Origin: Anthopleura xanthogrammica
Lineage: Eukaryota > Cnidaria > Anthozoa > Actiniaria > Actiniidae
Direction: 5' to 3'
DNA: 64,000 bases
NCBI GenBank assembly: GCA_964019055.1
Contig: OZ025223.1
Coordinates: 6,314,625-6,378,624, forward strand
A program made the position numbers and the translations under genes. Positions 1 through 12,500 of this stretch are shown here, one piece after another. The notes beneath the pieces are model-generated. The model worked only from the letters and a program-made list of their open reading frames with translations. It was not told the origin of the DNA and did no database searches. Position 1 is the stretch's first letter; the number at the start of each line of letters is the position of its first letter.

Positions 1-155
1 CTCTGGCTTAAAAATTCCTACTCGAGCAAGGATAAGTTCGTATTCTGTTAGCTTCTCGTGTGACAAGTGAACAGAGACCAAATGATTTTCAATAGAATCC
101 ATGCACTCAACAAGTCTAACAAGCTCTGTCAAACCCCGTGAATCTCCACAGTTTT
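1..155 (-). pseudogene. Partial transposase exon of TTAA element copy 1
   Basis: This is the 5' part of the exon found complete at 39615-39965 in copy 2. The same reading frame is open and the same splice acceptor (TTTATTTAG) lies at 155/156. It encodes part of the N-terminal domain of the element's large protein. The exon runs off the window at position 1. It is labelled pseudogene because only a fragment is visible, so its integrity cannot be judged here. Confidence 0.6.
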
Positions 156-909
156 CTAAATAAAATAAAAAACACGACATATTCCTTCAACAACTGACAA
201 AAAATAATATTTACAGCTGCCGTTTTTTCTAGTTTCTTGGGGTTTGATCGCCGACAGAGAGAGTTTACATTTGTGTATGTCGCCACAAATTGTACCAAGT
301 TTACAACAATTGATTGACATGTCTTGGCGGCAAAAGTATGGTCCATAACAAAGCCATTTCAGTGTACGGGAACTTTTAGAAAACATAGAAAACAATTTAT
401 CATTTAAACTATCTCCTAGTTTATCATTTCAGTCATTATCTTTTTAGTCAGTTATAAGTATCTAGATTTTGGAGAATTTATTAAATGCCTTTTCGTATTG
501 TTCAACTTTTTTTGCGACATCCTCCCTAATGAGCAGACAGATAAGATCTAAGTCCCAAATCTAAACTAGTAGCTTTACAATGTAGACTACATCATAATTT
601 GTAATGTATGCCGGAGTCGATTCACTTTTCTAATTCTTGAGTAGTTTTTCCGGCAATGATGCCTTGGCCCTTTTACTGTATTTTAATTCATATTTAAAAA
701 TATTAAAAAATATGAATACGTCGAATGCGTGCCAGATCGATGGACGAGCTATCCATACAATAAGCTTCATCCATGAATATAGTATCGGAACTCTATATCC
801 TTGGAAGAATGTCTCTTTTTTTTTTATCAAAATACTAAAGAAAAAGCATTTTCAATTAAAATTATCCAGCCTCCCTTGTTTTGAACATGTTAACGATTTC
901 GTGTTTTTA

Positions 910-1481
910 TCACGCACTACGCGTGACATGCTCAAAAATCGACTGAAATTCCTGGCTCGCTGTGTCGCACAGAAATAAAAACCGCAAGATATTTTTATAT
1001 TTCCTTGCTCTTTAGGCTTTGCTTAGTTAACTCCAACCGATAGATTGCATCAAATACGCCAGACTTTTTAAAAATCGACCGATGAAAATTCCTCCTGTTT
1101 GGCCTCAGTCAACTACGCTGAAAGTAGCCTTCACATAAAATTCCGTATCTTTCTTTCTAAAAAAGCAAATGATTTCAAAATACTTTCAAATTGTCATGAA
1201 GGAACCATCTTACTTAGAGAAAATAAAAGTGTTCGAAAATATGTTTTCTTTTTGCTGCAGTAAGCCGTCAAATATAGGCCATTTTTCCTAGTTAATTTAT
1301 GTGAAAGTGAGGGATTTTAGGCTAAAAAAAGAAAATCGCGTAAAAAATTCATTTTTTAATATTTTCAAAATTCAAACACGTTGCAATTACTTTTGAGGTA
1401 GGAGAGTTTTGTGGGCAAGGTTTGAAGGAAATCTGTTTCCTGACCCGAAATGCATCGGACCGCTTTTACAGAGACTGCCTC
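910..1481. repeat. 572-bp terminal inverted repeat, copy 1 right end
   Basis: It is the reverse complement, with scattered mismatches, of 34420-34991. Both arms are 572 bp long. The outer end begins GAGGCAGTCTCTGTAAAAGC next to TTAA, and the inner end is near TCACGCA. Confidence 0.85.
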
Positions 1482-1485
1482 TTAA

Positions 1486-1960
1486 TTCTTTCAAGAAAAA
1501 CTCAAGACACTGTTATTTACTAGGGCCTTCTTACAGCCATAGTTGCTAGAATGATTTATAAATCGTGATTACTTACCTATTTTCGACACATCATATTTTA
1601 ATTCCATTATCTTATATTGATATATTTATAATATACTTTGTAAATAGTTATAGCGCAATTGAATATGTACACAGAGTTTTGCGCTTTATAAGTTATTAAA
1701 TTATTATAATTATTATTGTCATAAAAAATATTGTTTTGGAGCAATATTATATATCTTACCTGGTGTTGAGTTGTTTGTTCTTATTAGCAAGGTTTTTTTT
1801 GCACGAGTGAAACGTTGATAAAAGCAGCGTAAAATAATGATGATGATAATACGACCATAATGATGTTGACAATGCACCTTTTCAGCACTAGGCTTGCGAC
1901 AGATCTTTTTTTGTGAAAATTGTTCAAGTTGCGAGCGTCATAAAACTCTGTACATGGTAA
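1486..1960. other. AT-rich spacer without recognisable gene
   Basis: This is AT-rich sequence between the end of the TTAA element and the 3' tail of the CR1-like LINE. No coding frame or repeat that I can name was seen. Confidence 0.5.
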
Positions 1961-2342
1961 CACAACAACAACAACAAACAAACAACAAACATCTTTATTT
2001 GGCACTCCTTATTTTACAATATAACAGAATTTAAAAGATAATTTTATAAAAATAGATGGGCGCCAGCCATTTAGAAATAGCAGGGCTAGTCGAGCTAAAT
2101 GGCTGGGTCAAAACGGAAAATTATAGAAGGAAATGTATAGTTCTAAGGAAATATATATAATTACAACAACAAAATACATGGATTTAACTGGACAAACTGC
2201 CAGGGAAAAAAACACACACACACGAAAACTGAAACGAGGTAACAAAATAAACACACACACACACAATAAGGGAAAATCTATTAAACAATAATTTGCAAAT
2301 GAGAGGGAAAATTGATTCAATTCAATATGTGAAAAACGATAA

Positions 2343-4472
2343 CTAATCGTTATATTTTTCCAAGAGTGATTTAAATTGAAGCTTCTTGAAACAGGAGCAG
2401 GACTTTGATTTATATTCATCCTGGATGGAATTCCAAATTTTAACGCCTAGAAAACGAATGTTAAATTTGCCATAATTAGTTCTTATCTTTGGCAAATAGT
2501 ATGCTTTTTTGCTGGCAAGTCTAGTGTTATAACCATGTATTTTGTTGATAGATACAAAAAAATCATTGAAAACTGATGGCAAACTACCTAAATGAAAATC
2601 ATAGATAAACAATGCATTGTTTAAAAAGATTAAGTCAGGAAATTTTAGGAGTCTCAATTTATAGAACAGTGGACTAGAGTGGGCTCTAAAATCAGAAAAG
2701 GTCATTAGCCTAATTGCTTTTTTTTGAAGAACAAGAAGTGGTCTTAGAGTAGTTGTGTAGGTGTTCCCCCAAGTTACAACTGAGAAAGATAAGAAGGGAT
2801 ATACTAACGTATAATACAACATTGTAAGAATTGATATATTTACAAAATGCCTGATGTTTGAGAGAATACCTACACATCGTTTAATTTTTTTAGAAATATG
2901 AAGAATTTGGTATTTCCAATTTAAATGGGAGTCAAGATAAATACCTAGATATTTAATATACATTTCCTTCTTAATTGTTTTATTGTTAATATATAATCTA
3001 ATTGCATAACTAGTGGCTTTTTGAGGTGGGTGAAAGATAATAAAATTTGTTTTGTCTATGTTAAGTGAAAGCTTGTTAGCAATAAGCCAGTTTGACACGT
3101 GACTAAGGTTTTCATTGATACAGGATTCTAGGGCAAGTAGGTTGCTGTTAGAGTAGAACAAATTGGTATCAGCAAAGATATGGAAATCTAATGCATCACT
3201 ACATCTATAAAAATCATTAATGTAAATAAGAAATAGAAGGGGGCCTAATACAGACCTCTGTGGAACTCCATGAGTGATGACGCACTCATCAGACCTTGAA
3301 TTGTTAATTGATACAAATTGCTTTCTATTTGACAAATAGGAAATAAACCACTGATTAGCAATTCCACAGATTCCATAATGAGAAAGTTTCCTAATAAGTA
3401 TAGCATGATCAACAGTATCAAAGGCTTTAGAAAAGTCTAAGAAGATTCCACAGGAGTATTTGCCATCCTCTATTGCTCTCTGAATTTTATCAATTATTAA
3501 AAGAGTTGCATGCATTGTAGAATGTTGGTCACGAAAACCAAATTGTTTGTCGTACAGGAGCCCATACTTATCAATGAAAGCAATTAGTCTCTTATACATT
3601 AGTTTCTCTAGGATTTTATTAAAAATTGAAAGTAAGGAAATTGGTCTATAATTATTCATACAAGTAACTGAATCCTTCTTATGAATTGGTATGACATTAG
3701 CTAGTTTGAACTGATCAGGCACACAGCCACTAGTGAAAGAATAATTATAGATTATTTGTAATGGAAATGATAGACAGGATTTTAACAGTTTTAACAGGCT
3801 AACAGGGATACTAAAAGGACCTGTTGCCTTTGAGGAATTTAAAGTTGAGATTATGTCTTCAATCTCTAATGAAGTCACAGGAGAGAGGAAAAAACTGTTT
3901 GTCAATGAGGGACCAAGGAAAGTTTCAGGTTCAACATTGGTTGCAGGTATTTCACTAGATAGCCTGCCACCAATTGTTGCAAAGTAATTATTGAAAGCTG
4001 TTGCAATGGTTTTAGGATCCTTAACAGTTTTGTTTCTTAGTATGAGTTTTGAGGGGTGATTAAAGCCTCTAGGCTTGATAGAAATTAATTCCTTTATACC
4101 AGACCAAATATTTTTTATATTTTTACTATTAACAGTGAAATAATTTTGATAATAATTCTGTTTGGCAACTCGAAGGAGGTGACTAATTTGATTATGATAC
4201 AATTTATATTTTATTAAATAGTATTGATTCTTTGAAGTAAGATATATTTTATAAAATATATCTTTCATTTTGATAGATACTCTTATACCCTTAGTGATCC
4301 AAGGTTTAGATAGGGATTTAATCTCCTTTCTTGTTAGCTTCCTAATAGGGACATGTTTATCAATAATTCCAGATACATGAGAGTAAAAAGACTGAAAGAT
4401 ATCATTAACATTAACCAAAGTATCATTACATGGAAGGACTTCTGTCCAGTTAATAGACTGAAAGTCTGACAA
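2343..4472 (-). pseudogene. LINE ORF2, reverse transcriptase part
   Basis: A 709-residue frame carries the RT core: NYRPISLLS, FLDFSKAFDTVDH and GVPQRSVLGPLLF. The catalytic block reads HIFADTNLFYS. The family normally has FADD at this point, so one of the two catalytic aspartates is missing by a clean one-codon deletion near 3175. The usual GVPQGSVLGP also has Gly changed to Arg. The C-terminal part continues with the usual thumb and tail region (YPFLSFSVVTWGNTYTTTL). The true reading frame begins further upstream (HKRDFSKLDKEALL, about 4515) and joins the endonuclease frame through a one-base shift. The reverse transcriptase should be catalytically dead. Confidence 0.85.
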
Positions 4473-4485
4473 AAGGGCCTCTTTA

Positions 4486-5661
4486 TCAAGCTTGGAGAAA
4501 TCTCTTTTGTGGATTTTTTAAGTTATTAGGTATTGCAGTTAATTTTTTAATAATCAGAAAATTTGGTAGATGATCTGTAATGCCTGATAGTATGTTTCCA
4601 CTTAATGCCTGATGTTCCAAGGAATTAAAAAATATATTGTCAATTAGAGTTGCAGAGTGCTCAGTAATTCTAGTAGGTTTTAAGATATGAGGATGAAAGT
4701 AGTAAGATCCTAGAGTATTGACAAAATTATTAGTATCGGAATTTGAGTCATAATTCAAAAGATTTGAATTGAAATCACCCATTAACAAACAGTACTTTCT
4801 CTCTTTGTTTAATTTTTCCACAATATGGTAAATATAGTTTAGGGTGGTATCAATATTTCCTTTTGGATGCCTATAAATGACCCCACAAACAATATTATGT
4901 TGTTGTGGAGCCTCAATCTCAACCCAGAGAGATTCAAATTCTGGCTTAGAGCAACAGAAATCATCCCTTTTGGTGTAAGATAAGTTATCTCTAATATAAA
5001 ACCCAACTCCTCCCGCCTCTGATAAGGTAGATTGTGAAACAAATTGGAAGCCAGGAAGATTAATGTTATCCACGAGGGGCAAATCTTTTTTAATTCTGGT
5101 TTCCGATAAGCCAATAACAGGAAAAGCATTATTTAATTCATCTAAAAGCTGATGAAAAGAATTTAAATTCTTTGATAGGCTTCTAATATTAAAATGTAAG
5201 GCAGAGAAAGCCTTTTCAGATAAGGAGGATTGGATTTCTACATCAGAATGGAAGTCATGAGGGGAAAAATAGTTAAAATTTATGGCTAACGGCAATTGCA
5301 AGTCAATTTCAACCTGTGATAGCTTTGAGTTTTTTTCCAGAGAAGTCATTACATCAAAACAGGGTAACGAATTAAGTCTCAAATTTGCAATATTTTTTGA
5401 GCATAGACAATCCTCATTCGAATTGAAGGCAAGCTCAGCTAGACCATAGTTATTAATAGAATGGAATGGGAAAATGTCAGCTCGACAAAAAAAACAGATC
5501 CATAAGTCATTAGTTGTAGAAAAATAGTTATACTCTTTGACTGACAGGACAGTACATTTTAAATGGAACCAGTGGAGACATATGTCACATTGAATTCCTC
5601 GAGAGTTATCCTTAACAATCTTTGAACATTGACGACAAATACTAATAGACATCAAGGACAA
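4486..5661 (-). pseudogene. LINE ORF2, PHD finger plus endonuclease part
   Basis: The 391-residue frame starts with a PHD-type zinc finger at about residues 9-60 (CRQCSK, CDICLHWFHLKC, WICFFC). An apurinic-endonuclease-like domain follows (HFNIRSLSKN, GLSETRIKKD, GVIYRHPKGN, GDFNSNLLNYDS, SGITDHLPNF), ending about residue 375. Key endonuclease residues (Asn of FNIRS, Glu of SETR, Asp/Asn of GDFN, Asp-His of SDH-like TDH) are present. The frame terminates at RFLQA just where the RT frame should continue. One missing or extra base near 4510 therefore splits what was a single ORF2. Confidence 0.85.
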
Positions 5662-5765
5662 TATAATAAATCAGAAATGTATAATTAATAAGAAGAAAAA
5701 GTATTAAAGAATTAAGGATAAGTAACGAAATGTGGCACTTATCTGTCTCCATGCTTGTAACTGGT

Positions 5766-6245
5766 CTACGAATCGTCAACAGAATGCCTAGAATTAACTA
5801 TTTGATCTTTATATTTAGCCAGATCTGTTTCTGAGTTTATATAGAAGGGGCGACTGTCTTTGACCTTCTTAAGATATATTTTTCCATTAGAAGTTGCAGC
5901 AATAGCGAGCTTCAATTCCTTCTTGATCTTGAGGCAGGATTTAAACAATTTTTTCCGAGCTTGAGTTAGACTTTCCGAGACGTAAATATGATTATCGAGA
6001 TCAGATCCTTCGAAGTCCTCCATATTTTGCGTGGTTTTATTCTTAAGTTTTAAAGCGGGCCTTGTAGAACTCCTCTTTAACTTTTCTCCTGACAAACTTC
6101 GCAATGATAACAGGCGGTGATGGGGGACCTTTCCACTGATCATTTCTAGAAGGGAGTCTATGGCTAATGGAAATATCTTCCACTTGAACACAGGGAACAC
6201 AGGGGAATCATAGGGATCCCAGTAGAGACCAAGAGAAATAGCCAA
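5766..6245 (-). CDS. LINE ORF1 (C-terminal-like region), 159 codons
   Basis: The distal half (YVSESLTQARKKLFKSCL, SNGKIYLKKVKDSRPF) has the pattern of the C-terminal domain of LINE ORF1 proteins, an RNA-binding chaperone that accompanies ORF2. The first 70 residues are not recognisable, and the usual coiled coil or RRM is absent. The N-terminus is therefore either lost or replaced, and the copy may be 5'-truncated. It lies 105 bp upstream of ORF2 on the same strand. Confidence 0.55.
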   Translation of the reverse strand: MAISLGLYWDPYDSPVFPVFKWKIFPLAIDSLLEMISGKVPHHRLLSLRSLSGEKLKRSSTRPALKLKNKTTQNMEDFEGSDLDNHIYVSESLTQARKKLFKSCLKIKKELKLAIAATSNGKIYLKKVKDSRPFYINSETDLAKYKDQIVNSRHSVDDS

Positions 6246-6250
6246 TAAAA

Positions 6251-7016
6251 CCGGGACATTTCATGTGCGATCAACTGAATGAGGTATGATCAGCCCTTTT
6301 AAAAGTGGCTGATCCCCTTTCAGCATTGAGAGAAGTTCCTCAATGTAAGCATTTGTAGAGCATTATACATGTATATCATCGTGATTTGGAATTACCTAAT
6401 TTAACTGTCCACAGATCCCGATAATATGTACGATCATTGAACCATAGTATAAAGCTTAAATTTGCGTGGTAGCCTTTCAGATTTTAGAACTAATTTTCTA
6501 GTTATAGTAAGGAGAATAAAAGCTGCTGTTACGGGTCGTATTTATAGTATTATTGATGGAGTATCGCATGCTCATGTTGACTTTATACATGTCACTTATA
6601 TATGTCACTTCTTAGATGGTGTACAGTCCAGTACAAGTACTGCAAACGCCAGACCTGTGAGTTCCCCCGGTGCTGCTAAACAACTGAGGCTTTTTTGGTA
6701 TGGCCAAAAAAAAAACAATACCTACCGTCTAATACCAAAAAAGGAAAAGGAAAAAGAGAGTAAACTTGCACCCTCAAGTTGCTTTGTCTTTCCAGCAAGG
6801 ATGCATCCGCCACTCCCTCTTCAGTAAAGGAGAGAACACACCTTTCTAATATGGGTTTTCGCTCCATTACTTTTAATGCACAAGAACATGTGTATGGCTA
6901 GTAAGCCCAATTCAATTTCTTTTACTTTAAGACCGTGTTCAATTAAGTAAGAAAGCTGTTCTTTACTTATCACAAATGATGGTCTTCCACATACTCTATC
7001 TCGTTGTACTCTGGCG
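6251..7016. other. Intergenic, nothing identified
   Basis: This stretch lies between two LINE copies. Only short ORFs without family resemblance were seen, and no structured repeat was recognised. Confidence 0.4.
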
Positions 7017-7996
7017 CTAAAACGCGAACTTTTCCGGTTTAGCTAATTTACAGATTATATTCCATAGTTTTATGCTGCGATTGAAAAAGGAGGCTTGAAA
7101 AGTAGTGGTTTTACACGGAGGTATTTCTAAGTATTTGATTTCATGAGTTGATAGATTTGAACGTCTAGTATGGCGACCATGACTAACACAATTTAGACAA
7201 TCATAATTACAATTAACGTGTCCATACAAGATTTTGTAGATAAAAACTAAGTCCTTGACTTCTCGGTCGTACGTGAGAGGTAATAGATTTAACTTGACAA
7301 GTCTTTCTTTATACGATAGATCCCCCCTCTTAACTTGAAGTATCCACTGTGTAGCACGACGCTGTATTCTTTCCACTGTTTCCTTTAGATTCATAAAGCT
7401 GGGAGACCAAACCTCAGTTGCGTAATTCACCTGCGATTTTACCAAGGCAAGATATAATGTCCTTCTGACCATTACCGTTCTTAGCGTAGGGCAAGTGCGT
7501 CAAAGTAGCCCAAGCATTCTATTAGCTTTAGCAGTGACTGAATAGATATGGGAGTCCCATGTCAGTTTGCTGGAGATAGTAACTCCTAGATCTTTTTCTT
7601 CGTTTACTTTGAGTAGTCCCGTCTCACCAAGGCAGTAGTCGTAGTTAAGTGGATTTTTCTTGTTAAGACTTTACACTTGGAAGCATTGAACTGGATGTTA
7701 TTTAGGGAACTCCAGAAGTCGAGGTTGTCCAGAGCTAGTTGTAGATGTTCAGCATCAGAGAGTGATAAAATACTCCTGTACAACTTGGTATCATCTGCGT
7801 ATAGAGCTGCAAGGGTTCCTTCAGGTACTGATTGTGGTAGATCGTTAAATAAGAGGATAAAGAGGATTGGTCCGATCAGACTTCTCCGAGGTACTCCGGA
7901 AGTAACAGGTGACCAGTCAGAGGCGATACCGTCAATAACTACTCTTTGCTGTCTGTCGTGCAAAAAAATGTCCTTACATATCCAACCGCAATCCAA
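7017..7996 (-). pseudogene. 5'-truncated LINE reverse transcriptase fragment
   Basis: Minus-strand frames from 7996 to 7604 encode an RT core with GVPRRSLIGPILFILLFNDL and an intact ALYADDTKLYRS block. A different frame then continues LGVTISSKLTWDSHIYSV up to an in-frame TGA near 7499. From 7472 to 7017 the tail region follows (LVKSQVNYATEVWSP, IQRRATQWIL). One frameshift (about 7630) and one stop therefore separate the parts. The RT N-terminus and endonuclease are missing, as expected for a 5'-truncated insertion. It is a different family from the LINE at 2-6 kb. Confidence 0.85.
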
Positions 7997-8298
7997 TAGA
8001 TTGCGGGCTCATATCGTGAAATTGAATGTTGAATTGGAATCACGCTACGACGTTCAAATGCGAAAGTACAATGTCCAATACTCAAGACAGTAAAGTTGAA
8101 TTGTGAAAAGTAGTGTTAAATAAGAAAAGTTGCCACTCCAATGAAGAAAAAGAACAAGAATACCAAAAGTACAATATCAAATGCGAACTTTAAATTTTGG
8201 CACCAATGGAACGCCATAAAGATCGGCTTAGAGGTCTTAGCTTTGTAGGTTTTTGGTTAAAAATTCATTGAAATAAGTATATTTATGTGACTACATAC

Positions 8299-8540
8299 CT
8301 AAAGTGTTGTCATCTAGAGACTTCACAAAGTGCTTCAAATGATCAAGACACTCCTTTAGGTTGTCATTGGTAGGTGTTGCTGATATTAGCTTGGCTTTAA
8401 GGGGAGGGCTTTTTCATCTCGTAGAGTTGTATGAGGCCAACTCTTCTATGATTTTTGTGATGTTTTCTTTGGTAACCCTTCTGTAGCATTTGTAACTTGA
8501 AAGCACCTCAAATAAATCGTCATCAGTAACTCGATCCAAA
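8299..8540 (-). pseudogene. Exon remnant of an uncharacterised TE-type gene
   Basis: The minus strand reads TDDDLFEVLSSYKCYRR and KENITKIIEELASYNSTR, then TGA. The next frame reads AKLISATPTNDNLKECLD and ends in a good donor (TTTAG|GTATGT). The composition is clearly coding-like and resembles C-terminal segments I recall from repetitive cnidarian predicted proteins, but I cannot name the family. The stop codon and frame change indicate a relic. Confidence 0.4.
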
Positions 8541-8676
8541 CTCGGTTATGTCATCTTCCATTATCTCACTTCAGAAACTTAAGATCTTCTAGAAAAAAGC
8601 CAGGTACCTTACATACCAAAAAAAAGTAAACAAGTATCAAGTAATCAATGAAACTTTAATGGAAGTTAGTGACTGA

Positions 8677-9297
8677 ATGAAACGAGATCTCAATGAAATT
8701 TTGTCCAAAATCGAAACAGGCATCAAGGAAACACAGATTAATGTAGAAAATCGTGTTTACGCTACATTGAAAAAGTACGGGTTAAAGTCAGGGTTATTTG
8801 GTCAACTTAATTATGACCACCATTACAGGGTGAAGCAGGCTTTACAAGATCACAGTTATACACCTGGTTTGTTTGATCCAGTACCTCTTAAACCCAAATT
8901 TACCAACCAACAGGATATCTGGCACGTGCCACTACAAACAAATGCTGATATTGATAACTCTAGAACAACTGATCAAGATGATATACAGGCTTTAGAAACA
9001 ATTGGGACAGAGCAATCACCCATGTATGAGGATACAGAAATCAAGCAAAAAGTGGAAACTTTGCAAACGATAATAGCAGATAGTAAAAATGATTCAGATG
9101 TCAAACAAGAATTACACTTAGCTATTCCTAAATGGCCAGGATTTAAACCACTTGGATTCAATTACCATGCTGTTGAACAAAATTCCAAAGATTGGCTAAA
9201 GTTAAGAATTAGAAAGGTCACCTGTAGCTCAATTGGTTCTCTAATTGGTCTTTCAGGAGAAAAGTATTTCTCAACATTCGCATTCGAGCTCAATTGA
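8677..9297 (+). pseudogene. YqaJ-like recombinase/exonuclease protein, truncated N-terminal part
   Basis: The 206-residue frame ends in QNSKDWLKLRIRKVTCSSIG, which matches the opening of YqaJ-type viral recombinase (lambda-exonuclease-fold) domains. There the pattern is typically (E/N)S..W..LR...(I/V)T(A/C)S..G.L.G. Only about the first 35 residues of that domain remain; the catalytic Asp and Glu/Lys region is gone because the frame stops at 9297. The N-terminal 160 residues are acidic and low-similarity. In cnidarian genomes such proteins are mostly multi-copy and mobile-element associated (general knowledge). The adjacent polymerase relic lies on the opposite strand, which leaves open whether both came from one element. 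Confidence 0.5.
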
Positions 9298-9570
9298 ATT
9301 AAGGTATGGGCAAAACATTTATCAGCGGAATCAAAGTGAGTCAAAGACGAACTATGGGTGTCGCGGCACCACTTGCAAACCACAAGAATTTTCCAGGGTG
9401 GATGGGTGGGCCGTTGATCTTTGTTAGCCACTCAGTTGCCGCTGAATTGATGTGAACTGAGCGAGAATCGAGTGTTCACGTATTTATAGCCAATCCTAAT
9501 CATGTATTCCACGTAGTTATTATTCCCTAGGCACTATTAGGTATTATTTGTACCTTACTCATTTTTGCAT

Positions 9571-12500
9571 CTAATTACGAGCATTGAGAATAGTGTAAAC
9601 TATCTTATAATCTCGTGATTCGGGGTGTGAGATTATGTTTTTTGACTTAATATCTCGTACAATTTTACAAGGATTATTCTTTTCTTTACCTATTCCCGCA
9701 CCATTGTCGAAATGGTGTCTAAATATATTTGTAGCGAGTTTCTGTAGTTCAGCGTTATTCCCCTCACTTTGCAGCACGTACTCCCATCATCAAGCTTGTA
9801 GGCATAGTTTTCCAGTCCACCAGATACAAAGGTAGTGATGAAGTTCTCTCCAGTCTCTCTAATCTCCAGTGTCTGGCTCCCATTCGTTTTCCCCGGGATA
9901 TATAAATTATGGAATCTGAAAGATCAAAATAGTACATTCAGGACATTGATACTTTGGTGATATGCTTATAATGTATTATGAACATAATGTACTTCAATTG
10001 CCTCGTCGTTGACAAACCTCATATTTTGGACCTCTACTGTGTCAGATAAGAGTAGCTCAAAGTAGCGATCTTCATCAGTCACCATCTCCACTTGTGTCAT
10101 GTTAGTTCTTTGAGCAAATTTACCCCAGAAACTAAAAGAATAAAAGATGAAAAAAAGGGAATCTGAGTATAGCTCGATTACATGGTTCTATGAAAAAACA
10201 AAATGCATACCTATTTAGCATTAGTTTGGCTAGAGCACGCAAAGCAGGATTTGTCTGAATCTTAGATTGGTCCATTCGTATCCCCTCATTTTGGAAGTAT
10301 CTCTGGATGTACAGGGCTTTTTCATCTCCTGTGCGACACCAACTTGGGTACCCAGAAGATTCCTGCTTAATTTTGAGGAACTTGTCGATATAGGAACTGA
10401 ACAGCTCGTATGATTTTTCTGGGAAATGCCACACCACGTCTTTACGGACTAACTGATAACCTTTCGATGGCTTTAGACAACTCGATGAAGACCCAGGTTC
10501 CATTAATAGCACGCTCATTGTCGGAATGATCACAGGGTTCTTGTTGTAGACTGTCAGCACAGGTACGACAAAGGGGGAAATGTAAGCTTGCCATTCGAAC
10601 GGTAGGTAAGGACAGGGAGGTACAGACCATGAGGTGGCAGGCCAAAGTACTGATCGAGTGGAGCAAAATTTTCGGAGATAACAACAGGATGTCCCAAAGG
10701 ATAGGTACAGTACTTGTTCGTCCATGGGTACAAACTGGTGGAAAATAAATAGTATGAAAGAAATTATGAATAATTATTAAGAAAAATATGTATGTATGAA
10801 TAAAACTCTTTAAAAAAAACCTCATGGTACAGTTTCATCGCTTTTGTTCTCCCACCATACAAGGAATGTCTAGGCTCTAGAGGGTGTGCAAGGGTGATCC
10901 TGTCAAAAGCCTCTTTCATTGCATGGTTGGACTTGAGCTCACGTTTCAGTTGACACTCCCACATTTCAATAACATTGAATCCTTGATCAGTCAAGTACTT
11001 CTTGCATGACAAGGTCTTCTCGTACAAAGCCTGCATCATGCAATCAGCAACAGGATTTCTTGTTTTTCTACCAAAACAGATGGGGCAGCCATGCCAAAAC
11101 CAGCCGTGATATTCCCACACCTTGTTGGACTCTGAATGGAACCCGTCGACTCTGAAACTGCCAATTCGTTGCTCCCCCTGGTTTCCTGCATGTCGGATGT
11201 AAATGTTATCCTTCTCAGTCAAGTAGGTCAGCCATCTTAATGCTTGAATGGATTGTTTATCCTGAGCTCTGTAGCCGTGCGGTGGAATGACAGCAATCGT
11301 TTCTGGTTGAAGGAATTGTTTTCTGTACACCAAGTTACATACAGAAGCAATTGTAATACAGTTAGCAAAGGGGTCTACATCACTCGTCTCTTTGAACAAA
11401 TGCTGGAATTCAAAACACGACCGTCTGAGAATATCCACATCAGAGTGACAGTATGCCAAGATTTACTCTTCCATGTCAAAGACATCATCTCGAGCTTTCA
11501 AGGAATCGTGCCAATTAAAGAATGCTGGACGATCAGCTGGGGACATGCCATCAGGACTGTAGAATTTGGCATCAGGGGGAGGACCGCTGTAATTCTGATT
11601 GGCCAAAGTATTGAATTTGTGGGGAAATAGCCTTTCTTCAATTCGTTCAACCCAAATGTCTTGTGATCGTGGTTGGAAGTCATCATCGTCGACTGGTCAC
11701 GAATGCGTTTCTCCATACGTCCTCCGCTTTGCTGCATACTCGGCAAGGTTTTTTTTATTTATTTATTTTTAACTTTATCTATACACGGTAAATCCTTCAG
11801 GGTTATATACTAATTTAAAATACATGTAAAATACTATACTAAGCTAAAATACTACACTACACTAACTAAGCTAAATATATTAATCTATAATTATAAATAA
11901 ATGTGTTACTTAAAAGGAAAATAAAGCCTGCTTTACAAGGATGCCATGTTGTTGTACAACAAAAATAAATATAAATCAATTAATTAAAATAATAACTTAA
12001 ATCTTAGGGCATAGCAAAGATTTAAAAGACTTTATAGTGGTAGCTGTTCTCAGTTCATTTCACTGTTCCAGAGAAAGCCACCACTATAGCTGAAGCTTTT
12101 CTTAAAACAAATTGGTTCGTGGCAGAGGTAGAGCTAACTTGCGCTCTGTATTTCTTAAGTTATGGTTATTTACCTTGCTACGATCAGTGAATTTTGACGA
12201 AAGATAATCTGGAGTCAGATTGTTTAAAATTTTAAACATCATAACTGATTTGGCAGAGGCCCTTTGCTGTTGTAAGGGTACCCACCCCAAATTTCTAAAT
12301 ACGTCATTTGTTCGTGCATCATAGTCTGAGAAGGTTATGATTCGTGCAGCTCGATTTTGAAGTTTCTGTAACTTGTCTGCAAGACCTTTGTTGCATCCAT
12401 CCCATACTACGCTGCAATAATCGAAATGTGGTTGAACGAGAGCATTATAAACTACAATTAATGTTTCTCATGAAACGAATTGTCGAATCCTTTTTAAGGC

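Larger units (their letters stand above)
1..1481 (-). mobile_element. Right-hand end of a TTAA-target TIR DNA transposon (copy 1)
   Basis: Positions 1-504 match 39811-40314 essentially base for base, and 1206-1481 match 40319-40594. This is therefore the same element as the complete copy at 34420-40594. It ends in ...GACTGCCTC followed by TTAA at 1482-1485. The left part of the element lies outside the window. Relative to this copy, the second copy lacks about 700 bp (505-1205). The TTAA duplication points to a Kolobok or piggyBac type of element, but the superfamily is inferred from the target site only. Confidence 0.85.
1962..6250 (-). mobile_element. CR1/L2-like non-LTR retrotransposon, near full length, inactive
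   Basis: Read on the minus strand, the element has an ORF1 C-terminal-like ORF (6245-5766). It then has ORF2 with PHD finger and endonuclease (5661-4486) and reverse transcriptase (4472-2343). A 3' UTR ends in AATAAAGATG followed by (GTT)n at about 1990-1962. The order PHD-endonuclease-RT in one ORF2 is typical of CR1/L2-group LINEs in invertebrates. ORF2 carries a one-base frameshift near 4510 and damaged RT catalytic motifs, so the copy is dead. The 5' boundary is approximate. Confidence 0.8.

Noticed and set aside
637..978. 113-codon plus-strand ORF in the first transposon copy
   Set aside because: It lies across the inner TIR boundary, is not maintained in the second copy and has no protein pattern.
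7677..8093. 138-codon plus-strand ORF
   Set aside because: It is antisense to the LINE reverse-transcriptase fragment and runs past its truncation point.
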